Assembly (NCBI GenBank): GCA_025331435.1
Contig: JAIWNI010000038.1
Span: 186,001-250,000, forward strand
Direction: 5' to 3'
DNA length: 64,000 nucleotides
Source: Choanephora cucurbitarum
Lineage: Eukaryota > Mucoromycota > Mucoromycetes > Mucorales > Choanephoraceae
Below the pieces are notes generated by a model, which saw only the letters and a list, made by a program, of their open reading frames with translations, was not told where the DNA came from and did no database searches. The position numbers were made by a program, and so were the translations under genes. The first letter of the stretch is position 1. Every line of letters begins with the position of its first letter. This document shows, one piece after another, positions 25,381 to 36,000 of the stretch.

Positions 25381-27538
25381 ATGAACCCACAATCAACTCA
25401 ACAATCCAACGTCAATGATGATATTCAATCAATGATCGACGTCAATACCGCTATGTACCGTAGCAACCAAATGGTTTTGGCCGAGGGTAAAGCAAGCCGC
25501 CCTATTAACACCATCAAGGCTTATGCTAGCAAGCAAAGAGATTGGAAGGTAAATTAATTAAATTGGAATATGATAGAAGTGAGTCTAACATTCACATTTT
25601 ATATATAGCAATGGTGTCAAGAAAAGAAGTTCATAGATGGCGAAGTAGTATCTGACAGTAAGCTCAGTTTTTTCTTGGATGACTATGTCATGGCTCGTGG
25701 CAAGAAGAAGCAAAGAGGTGAAGATGGTAGTCCTATTCCTTTGGGCAGAGAGTCCATTTTGGCTTATGTCAAGGCTATGTCGGATCTCTACAACTCGCAG
25801 AAAGCTCTGAACGCTAACCCAAACGAAGTTGCAAGAGGCCCTTTAGTTCGTACCTTCTTGGACAACTTGGAAAAAACTAAAACCAAGCAAAAGAGGGCAA
25901 ACTTTGAAGACAGAGGCAAGAACACCTTGAATGATGGCTACACAAAAGAAGAATTGATGAAGATCAGCCAGTACTTCATAAATCAAAAGAATGACATCAA
26001 CGGCTCTCGCGATCGACTTTGTTTTCTGATCAGTCATGCAATGCTTTGCAGAAGCCAGACAGCACTCGGTCTTCAGTTTCCTGATCTGTTTGCAATCAAT
26101 CTGGAAAACCAAGGTGCTACGAAGTGCATTTCTCTGGTTGCTACCATTAGTTTTGGCAAGACTAACCAGCATGGCAAAATTGAATATGGTTCTTCTATTC
26201 GCCATAAGCAGGTCGAATTGTGTTCCGTTGGTGCTTTGGCTCTCTACCTTTTCTCCCGCTTCCATTTTGAGAATGAAGAGTTTCCTGATTTCTCTCAAAG
26301 AAAAAACTGGTATGAAACCGTTGTGTTTAAGGGCAAGGATCAAAAGACACCAATTACCTACCAAGCTCAGCACAAAATCTATTTTGAAGCGTTCAAAAAT
26401 GTTGGTATCCACACCTCCAAGGTAACTCATGCCAATAGAAAAAGTGCTCTCAATATGATTGCCCAAGAGAATGTACCTGGAGATCAGCAAAGAATGGTGG
26501 GAAGATGGGGTACTGATAGAATGGTGGGATGTTATGTCTCAAGTCTTCCTGTTGATGCTATGAAGAGTCTCGCTGGTTTCCCTGTTGCTTCCAACAACTA
26601 TTTTCTTCCTCGTGCGGTAGTTGCTCCTCCTATGGACTTGCAGGTACAAGTTTTTCCTCAAGTTGACATTTGGAAGCAAAGATTTGAATTGCAAGATGGA
26701 GTACAAGAAGACATTGCTGGTCCAAACTTTTTGAATTTGCTTTCAAATCTCCGTACCGTTTTTCTTCAGGTAACCAGTTTACATCCGTTAGATTATAAAT
26801 AGCTAACTTGATCACTCCTTTTTTTTTTAGGATTCTGTTATCTTGAAGCAAAAGTACCCCAATTACTACCTCTGGACAGGTGAGATTTTTTCTTGTGATC
26901 TCTATAAAGACTTCGAAAGCCAAGTTCTCGCCTCTGTTGCTGAAAATGAGCAAATGTTTTCCACCAGTCAAATGGTTCAAGCTGTCCTGCCAGATCTTGC
27001 ATCAACAATCACGACCGGATTTGAACAGCTAGCATCAAAGCTTCAGGTGCTACAATCTAAGCAAGAAGCAATGGATCAGCGCATGGAAGCAAATGACAAA
27101 CACAATGCTCAGATCTTTGCTGACTTCTTTGCTTGGGGGCACAACCATTTCAACGGCAATAGTTCTTCTTCGTCTCCTTCCTTGGTCTCTTCTCTTCCTT
27201 CGGCTGCTCCCAACGATGCTCAAGCATCACCTGCTGCTCCTTCCAGCTACTGTATGAATAGAAGCATTGTGACCATCGTCGATGTCTGGAGAGAGTATGA
27301 AGTCGGTCTGGGAAACGGTCCTTCCGTGAAGCGTTTGGAGGAACAGTTTGGCACCGGCTGGCGCAAGGATAAGAAAGAATCTCGCTTTTTCAGTCGAAGA
27401 AAAGAGATCTATGGCATGATTGAAAAAAAGGCTGAAGATGAAATGACGTCTTGTTCAGAGGCAGCAAGAAGACTTGAAGAAACTCGTGCACGTTTGAAAA
27501 TTAGCATCGATAAGTTCAGAACTACTTTTAGATCTTAA
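25381..27538 (+). CDS. Crypton-type tyrosine recombinase with GCR1_C-like domain (intact)
   Basis: Predicted to cut and rejoin DNA through a tyrosine nucleophile, integrating or excising the element in the nucleus. Three exons: 25381-25548, 25609-26769 and 26831-27538; GT-AG introns of 60 and 61 nt, both phase 0; 678 residues. An N-terminal SAM-like core-binding part (TIKAYASKQRDWK onward) precedes the catalytic domain. The likely catalytic set is Arg about 204 (MLCRSQTALG), Lys about 240 (FGKTNQ), His 330 and Arg 333 (THANRKSALN), Trp 356 (GRWG) and Tyr 365 (GCYVSS). Exon 3 adds a coiled-coil-like stretch (about 505-535), a Ser/Pro linker and a GCR1_C-like domain (about 588-640: VDVWREYEVGLGNGPSV, then LEEQFGTGWRKDK and FFSRRKEIYG). 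No premature stop was found. Family assignment is from motifs and domain order, not from a search. Confidence 0.85.
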
Positions 27539-27968
27539 TAAAAAACATGTATCAGTTAGTTATTGTTGACTATTTAATATTCTATACATGTCCTAAACTG
27601 CTTATACTATCTTTGCTTATCTTTGGTCCAAACCAAGTTGCTTATTTGTTAAAGTGGGTGATGCCTAAGCGCTTGAGTAACTTCATTAGTGGTTTCGATT
27701 GGTAAGAAAGATTAAAGAAACTACATTGTTGAAATGATTGCAGAAATCTCTCACTTTACAAACAAAAAAGCTGTCTCATATTGTCTTCTCGATTATTCTG
27801 AGAGTGCGAAGCTGTTCTTTGGCAAGGTATCAGTCGATTTTCTTAAACGAAAGCTTATGAAAAACGCGAGCAAAAAGGTACGAAAAATGCATGAACTTAG
27901 TGTTTAAAGTTATTGCTTTGATGGCGGATTTCTAATTTTTTTTCCAAAAGAGTATTTTCTTATGAGAC

Positions 27969-28007
27969 TTACTCCGCTTCAAAACTGGCGAGTCTCAGGA
28001 CTGAGTC
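27969..28007. repeat. Right subterminal inverted motif of unit 1
   Basis: TTACTCCG, a 13-nt spacer, then GAGTCTCAGGACTGAGTC. It is the inverted counterpart of the left motif at 24964-25002. It lies 26 bp inside the TCAGTA at the unit junction. Confidence 0.6.
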
Positions 28008-28033
28008 ACGGCTTATTTGAAAAAAATACCCTC

Positions 28034-28039
28034 TCAGTA
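28034..28039. repeat. TCAGTA at the junction of the two units
   Basis: A single hexamer is shared between the right end of unit 1 (ATACCCTC before it) and the left end of unit 2 (TCTCAACC after it), as expected if a circular copy recombined into the end of a resident copy. Confidence 0.7.
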
Positions 28040-28051
28040 TCTCAACCTTGA

Positions 28052-28090
28052 GACTCATCTCAGACTCAAAAAAAATTAATGTCGGAGTAA
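28052..28090. repeat. Left subterminal inverted motif of unit 2
   Basis: Same sequence as the motif at 24964-25002, offset by 3088 bp. It pairs with the inverted motif at 31058-31096. Confidence 0.6.
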
Positions 28091-28411
28091 AATTTTAAGC
28101 AGTGAATTTCCTTTTTGAAATTTTATTTTAAAGTATTTTTTAGTCTCTCTGCTAATTAAAAGAAAATACCTTTTGAATACGTTGGTATTTTTACTCTGTG
28201 TCTCATCTGAGACTAATAGTTGGAATATGACTTTTTGAGCCAATAAAAAGTCTTCCCTGAATAATTGTGTAAATGACTTTCCATAAATGAGTTTTGAAGC
28301 TTTGTGGAACTAAGGCTTGAATACAATGAGTGGTTCGAAGCGTACTTTGACATTATTATTGTTATTATGGGTAATAAGTAATTAGACTGAGTGGTAAACT
28401 GCTGTTCCTAG

Positions 28412-28418
28412 TATATAA
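28412..28418 (+). promoter_or_regulatory. TATA-like box of Crypton gene, unit 2
   Basis: TATATAA 51 bp before the ATG at 28469, identical to the unit 1 promoter context. Confidence 0.45.
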
Positions 28419-28468
28419 GGCCTTCTCGTTTTGACAGTTTGTAAATATCAACAAATTTATTCTTAAAA

Positions 28469-29890
28469 ATGAACCCACAATCAACTCAACAATCCAACGT
28501 CAATGATGATATTCAATCAATGATCGACGTCAATACCGCTATGTACCGTAGCAACCAAATGGTTTTGGCCGAGGGTAAAGCAAGCCGCCCTATTAACACC
28601 ATCAAGGCTTATGCTAGCAAGCAAAGAGATTGGAAGGTAAATTAATTAAATTGGAATATGATAGAAGTGAGTCTAACATTCACATTTTATATATAGCAAT
28701 GGTGTCAAGAAAAGAAGTTCATAGATGGCGAAGTAGTATCTGACAGTAAGCTCAGTTTTTTCTTGGATGACTATGTCATGGCTCGTGGCAAGAAGAAGCA
28801 AAGAGGTGAAGATGGTAGTCCTATTCCTTTGGGCAGAGAGTCCATTTTGGCTTATGTCAAGGCTATGTCGGATCTCTACAACTCGCAGAAAGCTCTGAAC
28901 GCTAACCCAAACGAAGTTGCAAGAGGCCCTTTAGTTCGTACCTTCTTGGACAACTTGGAAAAAACTAAAACCAAGCAAAAGAGGGCAAACTTTGAAGACA
29001 GAGGCAAGAACACCTTGAATGATGGCTACACAAAAGAAGAATTGATGAAGATCAGCCAGTACTTCATAAATCAAAAGAATGACATCAACGGCTCTCGCGA
29101 TCGACTTTGTTTTCTGATCAGTCATGCAATGCTTTGCAGAAGCCAGACAGCACTCGGTCTTCAGTTTCCTGATCTGTTTGCAATCAATCTGGAAAACCAA
29201 GGTGCTACGAAGTGCATTTCTCTGGTTGCTACCATTAGTTTTGGCAAGACTAACCAGCATGGCAAAATTGAATATGGTTCTTCTATTCGCCATAAGCAGG
29301 TCGAATTGTGTTCCGTTGGTGCTTTGGCTCTCTACCTTTTCTCCCGCTTCCATTTTGAGAATGAAGAGTTTCCTGATTTCTCTCAAAGAAAAAACTGGTA
29401 TGAAACCGTTGTGTTTAAGGGCAAGGATCAAAAGACACCAATTACCTACCAAGCTCAGCACAAAATCTATTTTGAAGCGTTCAAAAATGTTGGTATCCAC
29501 ACCTCCAAGGTAACTCATGCCAATAGAAAAAGTGCTCTCAATATGATTGCCCAAGAGAATGTACCTGGAGATCAGCAAAGAATGGTGGGAAGATGGGGCA
29601 CTGATAGAATGGTGGGATGTTATGTCTCAAGTCTTCCTGTTGATGCTATGAAGAGTCTCGCTGGTTTCCCTGTTGCTTCCAACAACTATTTTCTTCCTCG
29701 TGCGGTAGTTGCTCCTCCTATGGACTTGCAGGTACAAGTTTTTCCTCAAGTTGACATTTGGAAGCAAAGATTTGAATTGCAAGATGGAGTACAAGAAGAC
29801 ATTGCTGGTCCAAACTTTTTGAATTTGCTTTCAAATCTCCGTACCGTTTTTCTTCAGATAACCAGTTTACATCCGTTAGATTATAAATAG
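28469..29890 (+). CDS. Crypton-type tyrosine recombinase, truncated by splice-donor loss
   Basis: Exons 28469-28636 and 28697 onward match the first unit and keep every catalytic residue of the recombinase. The 5' splice site of intron 2 reads CAG-ATAACC here instead of CAG-GTAACC. Unless a cryptic donor is used, translation runs into the intron for ten codons (ITSLHPLDYK) and stops at 29888-29890. The predicted product is 453 residues: the tyrosine recombinase core without coiled coil or GCR1_C-like domain. It might be inactive, or it might act as a partner or inhibitor of the full-length protein (inference). The severed exon is listed separately. Confidence 0.7.
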
Positions 29891-29919
29891 CTAACTTGAT
29901 CACTCCTTTTTTTTTTTAG

Positions 29920-30627
29920 GATTCTGTTATCTTGAAGCAAAAGTACCCCAATTACTACCTCTGGACAGGTGAGATTTTTTCTTGTGATCTCTATAAAGAC
30001 TTCGAAAGCCAAGTTCTCGCCTCTGTTGCTGAAAATGAGCAAATGTTTTCCACCAGTCAAATGGTTCAAGCTGTCCTGCCAGATCTTGCATCAACAATCA
30101 CGACCGGATCTGAACAGCTAGCATCAAAGCTTCAGGTGCTACAATCTAAGCAAGAAGCAATGGATCAGCGCATGGAAGCAAATGACAAACACAATGCTCA
30201 GATCTTTGCTGACTTCTTTGCTTGGGGGCACAACCATTTCAACGGCAATAGTTCTTCTTCGTCTCCTTCCTTGGTCTCTTCTCTTCCTTCGGCTGCTCCC
30301 AACGATGCTCAAGCATCACCTGCTGCTCCTTCCAGCTACTGTATGAATAGAAGCATTGTGACCATCGTCGATGTCTGGAGAGAGTATGAAGTCGGTCTGG
30401 GAAACGGTCCTTCCGTGAAGCGTTTGGAGGAACAGTTTGGCACCGGCTGGCGCAAGGATAAGAAAGAATCTCGCTTTTTCAGTCGAAGAAAAGAGATCTA
30501 TGGCATGATTGAAAAAAAGGCTGAAGATGAAATGACGTCTTGTTCAGAGGCAGCAAGAAGACTTGAAGAAACTCGTGCACGTTTGAAAATTAGCATCGAT
30601 AAGTTCAGAACTACTTTTAGATCTTAA
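29920..30627 (+). pseudogene. Orphaned GCR1_C-domain exon of unit 2
   Basis: Follows an intact acceptor (T-run then AG) and stays open for 235 codons. It encodes the coiled-coil-like region, linker and GCR1_C-like domain seen at the C-terminus of the first copy. With the intron 2 donor mutated it is no longer joined to the recombinase by standard GT-AG splicing. One substitution changes Phe to Ser (30110). It could still be expressed if a cryptic donor restored the frame. Confidence 0.6.
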
Positions 30628-31057
30628 TAAAAAACATGTATCAGTTAGTTATTGTTGACTATTTAATATTCTATACATGTCCTAAACTGCTTATACTATT
30701 TTTGCTTATCTTTGGTCCAAACCAAGTTGCTTATTTGTTAAAGTGGGTGATGCCTAAGCGCTTGAGTAACTTCATTAGTGGTTTCGATTGGTAAGAAAGA
30801 TTAAAGAAACTACATTGTTGAAATGATTGCAGAAATCTCTCACTTTACAAACAAAAAAGCTGTCTCATATTGTCTTCTCGATTATTCTGAGAGTGCGAAG
30901 CTGTTCTTTGGCAAGGTATCAGTCGATTTTCTTAAACGAAAGCTTATGAAAAACGCGAGCAAAAAGGTACGAAAAATGCATGAACTTAGTGTTTAAAGTT
31001 ATTGCTTTGATGGCGGATTTCTAATTTTTTTTCCAAAAGAGTATTTTCTTATGAGAC

Positions 31058-31096
31058 TTACTCCGCTTCAAAACTGGCGAGTCTCAGGACTGAGTC
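31058..31096. repeat. Right subterminal inverted motif of unit 2
   Basis: Copy of the 27969-28007 motif (TTACTCCG, spacer, GAGTCTCAGGACTGAGTC), 26 bp inside the final TCAGTA at 31123. Confidence 0.6.
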
Positions 31097-31122
31097 ACGG
31101 CTTATTTGAAAAAAATACCCTC

Positions 31123-31128
31123 TCAGTA
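31123..31128. repeat. TCAGTA direct repeat, right outer boundary
   Basis: Last of the three hexamers. Unique flanking DNA (AATATGCACATT) begins directly after it. Confidence 0.7.
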
Positions 31129-31649
31129 AATATGCACATTGATTGTGGAACACTAAAGTCTATTGTTATATACTTACTGTTTAAACAGCACATACAAAGT
31201 CTTTGTTAATGACAATCAAAAGAATACTCAACAGACTAACTTAAGTCTAGGAACTCTTTTTACTTCAGCCTTTTGTTGCAGAACTCATGATCCTATGAGA
31301 TTGTGGAGGGTACAACAAAAGAGAAAAGGGCGTTCTTTGTACTCAGCAGGACTATACAATTAAATTCAGGTCATGAATAATAGAAATCGTGCTACAATGG
31401 CATATATCCAATGTAATGCTATTTTTGTATGTTGGCGGGTCAAATTGAAACATGAGAGGCATATCGCTTAACCTTGGTATGAATTTCTTAGTGAATATAG
31501 GCTTGTTTCCTTTTTGGTGTCTACTGTGTTGTAACTTTCATATCGATTTGGAGATCCGCAGAAAACTTTACCACATTATTTTTTTTCTTTTTGGCTCTCC
31601 CTTCTTCTTTTTTTTCCTGTGTCTTTTTATCACAAATCAAATAGAGACC
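31129..31649. other. Intergenic, right flank of the Crypton pair and ZNHIT1 leader
   Basis: No domain-bearing frame. A T-rich tract at about 31575-31620 precedes the ZNHIT1 start. Confidence 0.5.
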
Positions 31650-32190
31650 ATGTCAAAACGCGTAAAATACACACATCACGATCCAGAAATACATTCAAAA
31701 CATTTAAAGCGACAGTTGGATTCACTTGAAAAAGACAATCACCAGCCATTAAGTGATGTAGAAGGTTTGATCAGCATTGCACTAGCAGCACAAGAAGAAG
31801 AGACAGGAACAACAGGAAGTAAAGGAACCCAAGTCATTGATAAAAACTTCTTTTCTTGTTCACCCTCTATTCAATAGTTCCATCACGAAAATCAAGAAAC
31901 CGATCGACCAATGTTCATTCAGCCAAAGCCAATTTGACCATGTTATTGGAAGAAGCAGTAAGGGAGTGTTAGGCTCAAATAACTGTCAAAACTGATCTCG
32001 TTTTAAGCCAGTGACGCCTTATTGTTATCAAACATGTGCAGTAGCACCCTCTTTATACCCGCCCAGAAAGTTTTGCTCTGTCTGTGGATTCCAAAGTGAT
32101 TATACATGTCTACGTTGTGGCATGAAGTACTGTTCAACCAGATGTCTATCCACTCATCGAGAGACACGATGTCTCAAATGGACAGCTTGA
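31650..32190 (+). CDS. VPS71: HIT-type zinc finger protein (SWR1 complex subunit)
   Basis: Vps71/Swc6 (human ZNHIT1) is a subunit of the SWR1/SRCAP remodeller, which exchanges H2A for H2A.Z. Three exons: 31650-31818, 31878-31957 and 32008-32190, with GT-AG introns of 59 and 50 nt, giving 143 residues. The N-terminus is basic (MSKRVKYTHHDPE), then SRKSRNRSTNVHSAK and a short Leu/Glu helix (LTMLLEEA). The last exon is a zf-HIT finger: FCSVCGFQSDYTCLRCGMKY, then CSTRCLSTHRETRC, with the spaced Cys/His ligands complete. The start was chosen because it lies downstream of an implausible hydrophobic lead-in and gives the basic N-terminus expected for this family. Its stop is 23 bp from the stop of the convergent C2H2 gene. 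Confidence 0.85.
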
Positions 32191-32213
32191 AAATAAAATT
32201 GCTTTTTATGTTT

Positions 32214-33062
32214 TTATTTTATTTTATCATGAGCATGTACAATATGATAGACAAGGCCTTCACGAGTAGCGTAAAGACGAGGATGATTGCAGGAAGGATA
32301 GATACAGCGATAAGGTTCTTGCCCAATATGTGCTTCAGTCAGGTGCTTTATCACATTAGTCTTTCTACCAAACAATTGGTTGCAGCTGGGACATTGAAGA
32401 GGAGGATAGATGCTATTAAGGAATTGTTCTGCTTTGGCGGACAAGGTGGGTTTTTTACTAGACGTCTTTTTATGGCGATGGTATAATGAAAAGGGCGACA
32501 ATGGTGTGGGGGATACAGAGGTAGTTGATTGTAACAATGGTGAATCAGGGACAGAAGAAAGTGATGAGCATGAAGAGAGAGGTGAAGAAGGAATGATGAG
32601 ATCATCTATATCGTCCTCATGGTGGTGATCCACTTCTTCTTCTTCTTCGTGCTTTAGACTTATGTCAGATAAAATAGGTGATGCATGATTGCTGGTCTTT
32701 TTGGTCTTTTTGATTTTCTTCTGAATGGTAGGTTGATAGTAAAGAGGAGGGTCTGGCAATGGTTTTTTGGCTTGCATAACAAGATGGGACCGTGAAATAT
32801 GAAATCTTAAGGCACCTTTAGAGACAAATCGTCTGTCACAATGAGGATGTATGCATATATAGCGTGACTTTTTGTTGTGCTTCTCTATAAAGTGAAGGCT
32901 AGATGCATTTTTGGTAGTGAATACTGTATCACATAGTGTACAGAGTAAAGGAGGGTAAATGGTGTCAATCAAAGATACAAGTGAAGCATATTTATTCTCT
33001 ATCATGGCTGCTTCATTCTCTTTTGTATGTTCTATAGTGCCTTTTTTATTGTATGGCTTCAT
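32214..33062 (-). CDS. C2H2 zinc finger protein
   Basis: Single-exon 282-residue protein with two pairs of fingers. Finger 1 has Cys41/Cys44 and His57/His62. Finger 2 has Cys70/Cys75 with His88/His93 (CIHPHCDRRFVSKGALRFH). The middle is a disordered acidic/Ser/Pro stretch with a DDIDDLIIPSS motif. The C-terminal pair is CPSCNQLFGRKTNVIKH and CIYPSCNHPRLYATREG, each closed by an H-x4-H. Alternating C-x2-C and C-x4-C spacing in both pairs suggests an internal duplication. It is likely nuclear and DNA-binding; the target is unknown. Confidence 0.8.
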   Translation of the reverse strand: MKPYNKKGTIEHTKENEAAMIENKYASLVSLIDTIYPPLLCTLCDTVFTTKNASSLHFIEKHNKKSRYICIHPHCDRRFVSKGALRFHISRSHLVMQAKKPLPDPPLYYQPTIQKKIKKTKKTSNHASPILSDISLKHEEEEEVDHHHEDDIDDLIIPSSPLSSCSSLSSVPDSPLLQSTTSVSPTPLSPFSLYHRHKKTSSKKPTLSAKAEQFLNSIYPPLQCPSCNQLFGRKTNVIKHLTEAHIGQEPYRCIYPSCNHPRLYATREGLVYHIVHAHDKIK

Positions 33063-36000
33063 TGTCTGCTATGAAAAAAAAAAGAGAGAAAAAGAAGAAG
33101 AGGAAAAAAATATAATAAAAAAAATATTTTTTTTTCTTCAGTAAGTCTGTAAGAAAAGGGCTCATGGATAAACCAAAAAAAAAAAAAAAAATTCAAGTTC
33201 AGATGAAAATCTGCCTTTATATGTTGGAAGCTATAATGATATACAGAAAAAAAAAAGGCCGAATGATCCTTTTATAAGGAAGATTGAATTAAAGACACTT
33301 CATTTCCTTATTGAGACAAAGTTGAATTTAATCAACAATTTGAATCAGGTACAGTCTATGTTTCGGGAAAAAAAAGTCGAATGAAACAGGAAAATAATAA
33401 TGTGTTGGAAGGAAACATGGCAACAATGCTTGTAACATAGCAACTGTCTTTCTGAGCATGGTATAGTAAAGTTAGAAACTCAATATGAGAAAAAACATGA
33501 AATAGTTTATTTCATAGATATAGATAACAACCATGCTTGTTTGGAAGAATAAAAAGCAATGCACACTAATAACGTGAACTTATAGATCAGACTGTAGAGT
33601 TTAGAGATGCGGAAAGAGAGCTCGTTCATCTCTAACCAATTAATTGACCATGCCGATTGGATACTGTCATGTATCGTAAGTGGTCCTTTAACAATCTCAG
33701 TACAGACCTGTAACCCCTTTATAAACATCTGCGACAATGGCCCTTGATATAGATATTTTAGATTTGCCAAAAATGGAGGCCAACGATAACCTAATTAGGC
33801 TCTATTCTAGAGGGTAATCTAGCTGCTTGAGATGAGGATAGCTCACCATACTTTCTAAGGGGAATGACTCATGCTACCGATAAAACCTTTGTTGCCTAAT
33901 CCTTTGAAAAAAGTGGTGTAGCACTCTCGCTTTGTCCTAGCATCAGTTTGTATGCACTATCAACTGGTATTTGTTCCACAAATAGCAAACCAGCAGAAGC
34001 TGGCATTTGAGTATAGTCAAAGGAAAATATTGTAAGAGGAAGATAAAGGTAGGTATCTTGAGACAGGTTACAGTTCAGCTTTTTGTATCATTGCAATTAG
34101 ACAAGATCATGTCAAATACAATAGTTTATGTGAGAAGATAAATGCATTAGCTTTCAGGGCCAGATCGACACAGCATTATTGTAAACTGATATCCCTACTT
34201 GAACCATACAAACACCTCTCAATTCTTGCTTTGACAGTCTCCTCTCATTCTTTCTATGCCGTTACCTTAGTTGCTTTAATGCATGACTTATCAACGACCT
34301 GCAAATAATATGAATTACAACACTTTTTTTTGCTGATGTTTTATGTATTTATACTCATGTTGATTACTGAACCTCAAGTAATTGGTTTTGTTAATTCTTT
34401 TATTCAGAATTGTATAAATACATCAATTCTGAAGCTAGCAAGTGCATCAAGAATGATAGTTGATGTCAAATATCCAAAGCTAAATAAGCGTATTACTTCA
34501 AGATACTTACCAATGGCGAAGATGAACTGCTTTTCCCAAGAAAAAAAACTCAAGTCAGTGTTTGGATATCAATGATAGGGTTGTCAGAAGAAAAGTAATT
34601 GGTAGCATTATTTAAAGTAGAGAGATTATACAAAAGAAGAAGTCCATAAGATCATGACCAGCTGGCTAAAAAGGACAATTAAAGGTCATCTTTTGACTCA
34701 AAAACACGTCTTTTAACGATTCCTTAAAAGCTTTAATTGGCGCCATCATGAAATTGCCAGGCCGATACTAGTCAATAAACACACTACACAATACAAAGCA
34801 TTTTTTTAGGGGCGCAATACAAAGTATACAATGTGAACCGAAATAAGCTGCGGATTTGTGAACTCCGCGATTTGATTGTATAGCTTAAACCATGGTGGTG
34901 AGAAATCTAAACAACGGTTTTTATGGAGCTCTTGAAGGATGCTTATGTTTCAGCAAACCGTGCTCTCATGCCTTCGACTATCCTTGTGAAACCTCTTTAT
35001 TTTCCTGCAAAGCGTGCCATCCAAAATTAAGCACATCGATTTCTTTGAATAAAAGACTGGCATTAGCAGTTCTTACAAGTCCTTCAATCTACCAATAAAA
35101 AAAAATTAGTAACCGAACTTTGTATACATGATGTACTGTTGATATGTCATATGTATACACTAGACTACAACTTTTTAGAGCATAGTCTAAAGCCTGGATC
35201 AGATAATACTCGCCAGCCATAATCATGACTGAGCTCAGGACGCAAACTCAAACACCCACTTCTAAGGATTTAGAAAACTAACTCACAATCTGTTTAGTAA
35301 CCTAACGAAAGTTTCTGAAAAATAAAGAGAAGTCTACTTTTGATGATACTCTTGTCAAAATATACTTTGGCTGAGATGAATACAGTTGTAAAGATAGCCC
35401 TGAAGCATTCAAAATAATGTTAAAACCCTGAAAGTGAGGCTTTATAAAATCCTTATTTTCAGCACATACAATACTAATTTTCAGAGCTTTGCAAAAGCTT
35501 GGTAGTGAGTTGTAAGATAGAAAGTGTGTGAACATTATTTACAATGTACTTAGCATCCTTATTTGTTATGCGTCAACTTTCCATGACAGTTCATTTAATT
35601 TGAATTAGCGATCTTTAGACTTTGTAGGCCAACATACCAAAAGAAGTTCCACAAAAACTTGTCCTGACGTTATTTGGAAGTGTAAAAGGCTTCTTAAAGT
35701 TGAGCTCAAGCGAAATGCAGAAGTGTATTTTTGGGATGTACAGCATGAACGATAAAGCAAGATAATCAAAGCCGAATGAAAAATAAAAATAATGAATATA
35801 TTACCAACATACTGATGAACGATTATCCATTTGGCATTGAGCGCAATGCCATGATTGTTATCTTTACTATGTTGAATCACTCTTGACGTACCGTATTAAG
35901 CTAAAGTGAGAGAAAAGTGAATTCAAATTATGGTTTGGTCTTATAGAATACTTTTCAGAATGTAAGATACATAGCAAGAGATACACAATTCGCTTTTTCT

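Larger units (their letters stand above)
24946..28033 (+). mobile_element. Crypton-like tyrosine recombinase element, unit 1
   Basis: First of two direct tandem units of 3088 bp, starting at the TCAGTA at 24946 and ending just before the TCAGTA at 28034. It carries one recombinase gene on the plus strand with its own TATA-like promoter, and about 490 bp of 3' non-coding DNA. It has no long terminal inverted repeat at the tips and no reverse transcriptase or DDE transposase. A tyrosine recombinase plus a GCR1_C-like domain, with short direct repeats as the only boundary mark, is the known hallmark of fungal Cryptons (CryptonF). Subterminal inverted motifs are listed separately. This unit has an intact recombinase gene. 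Confidence 0.85.
28034..31128 (+). mobile_element. Crypton-like tyrosine recombinase element, unit 2
   Basis: Second tandem unit, 3089 bp plus the closing TCAGTA at 31123. It has the same orientation and is nearly identical to unit 1. I found five differences: 26511 T to 29599 C (silent), 26770 G to 29858 A (destroys a splice donor), one extra T in the intron 2 T-run, 27021 T to 30110 C (Phe to Ser) and 27611 C to 30700 T (non-coding). This level of identity points to recent duplication, or to homogenisation by gene conversion. Confidence 0.85.

Noticed and set aside
25843..26490. 215-codon minus-strand frame inside the recombinase gene (repeated at 28931-29578)
   Set aside because: Its repetition merely reflects the duplication. 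The plus strand carries the tyrosine recombinase motifs.
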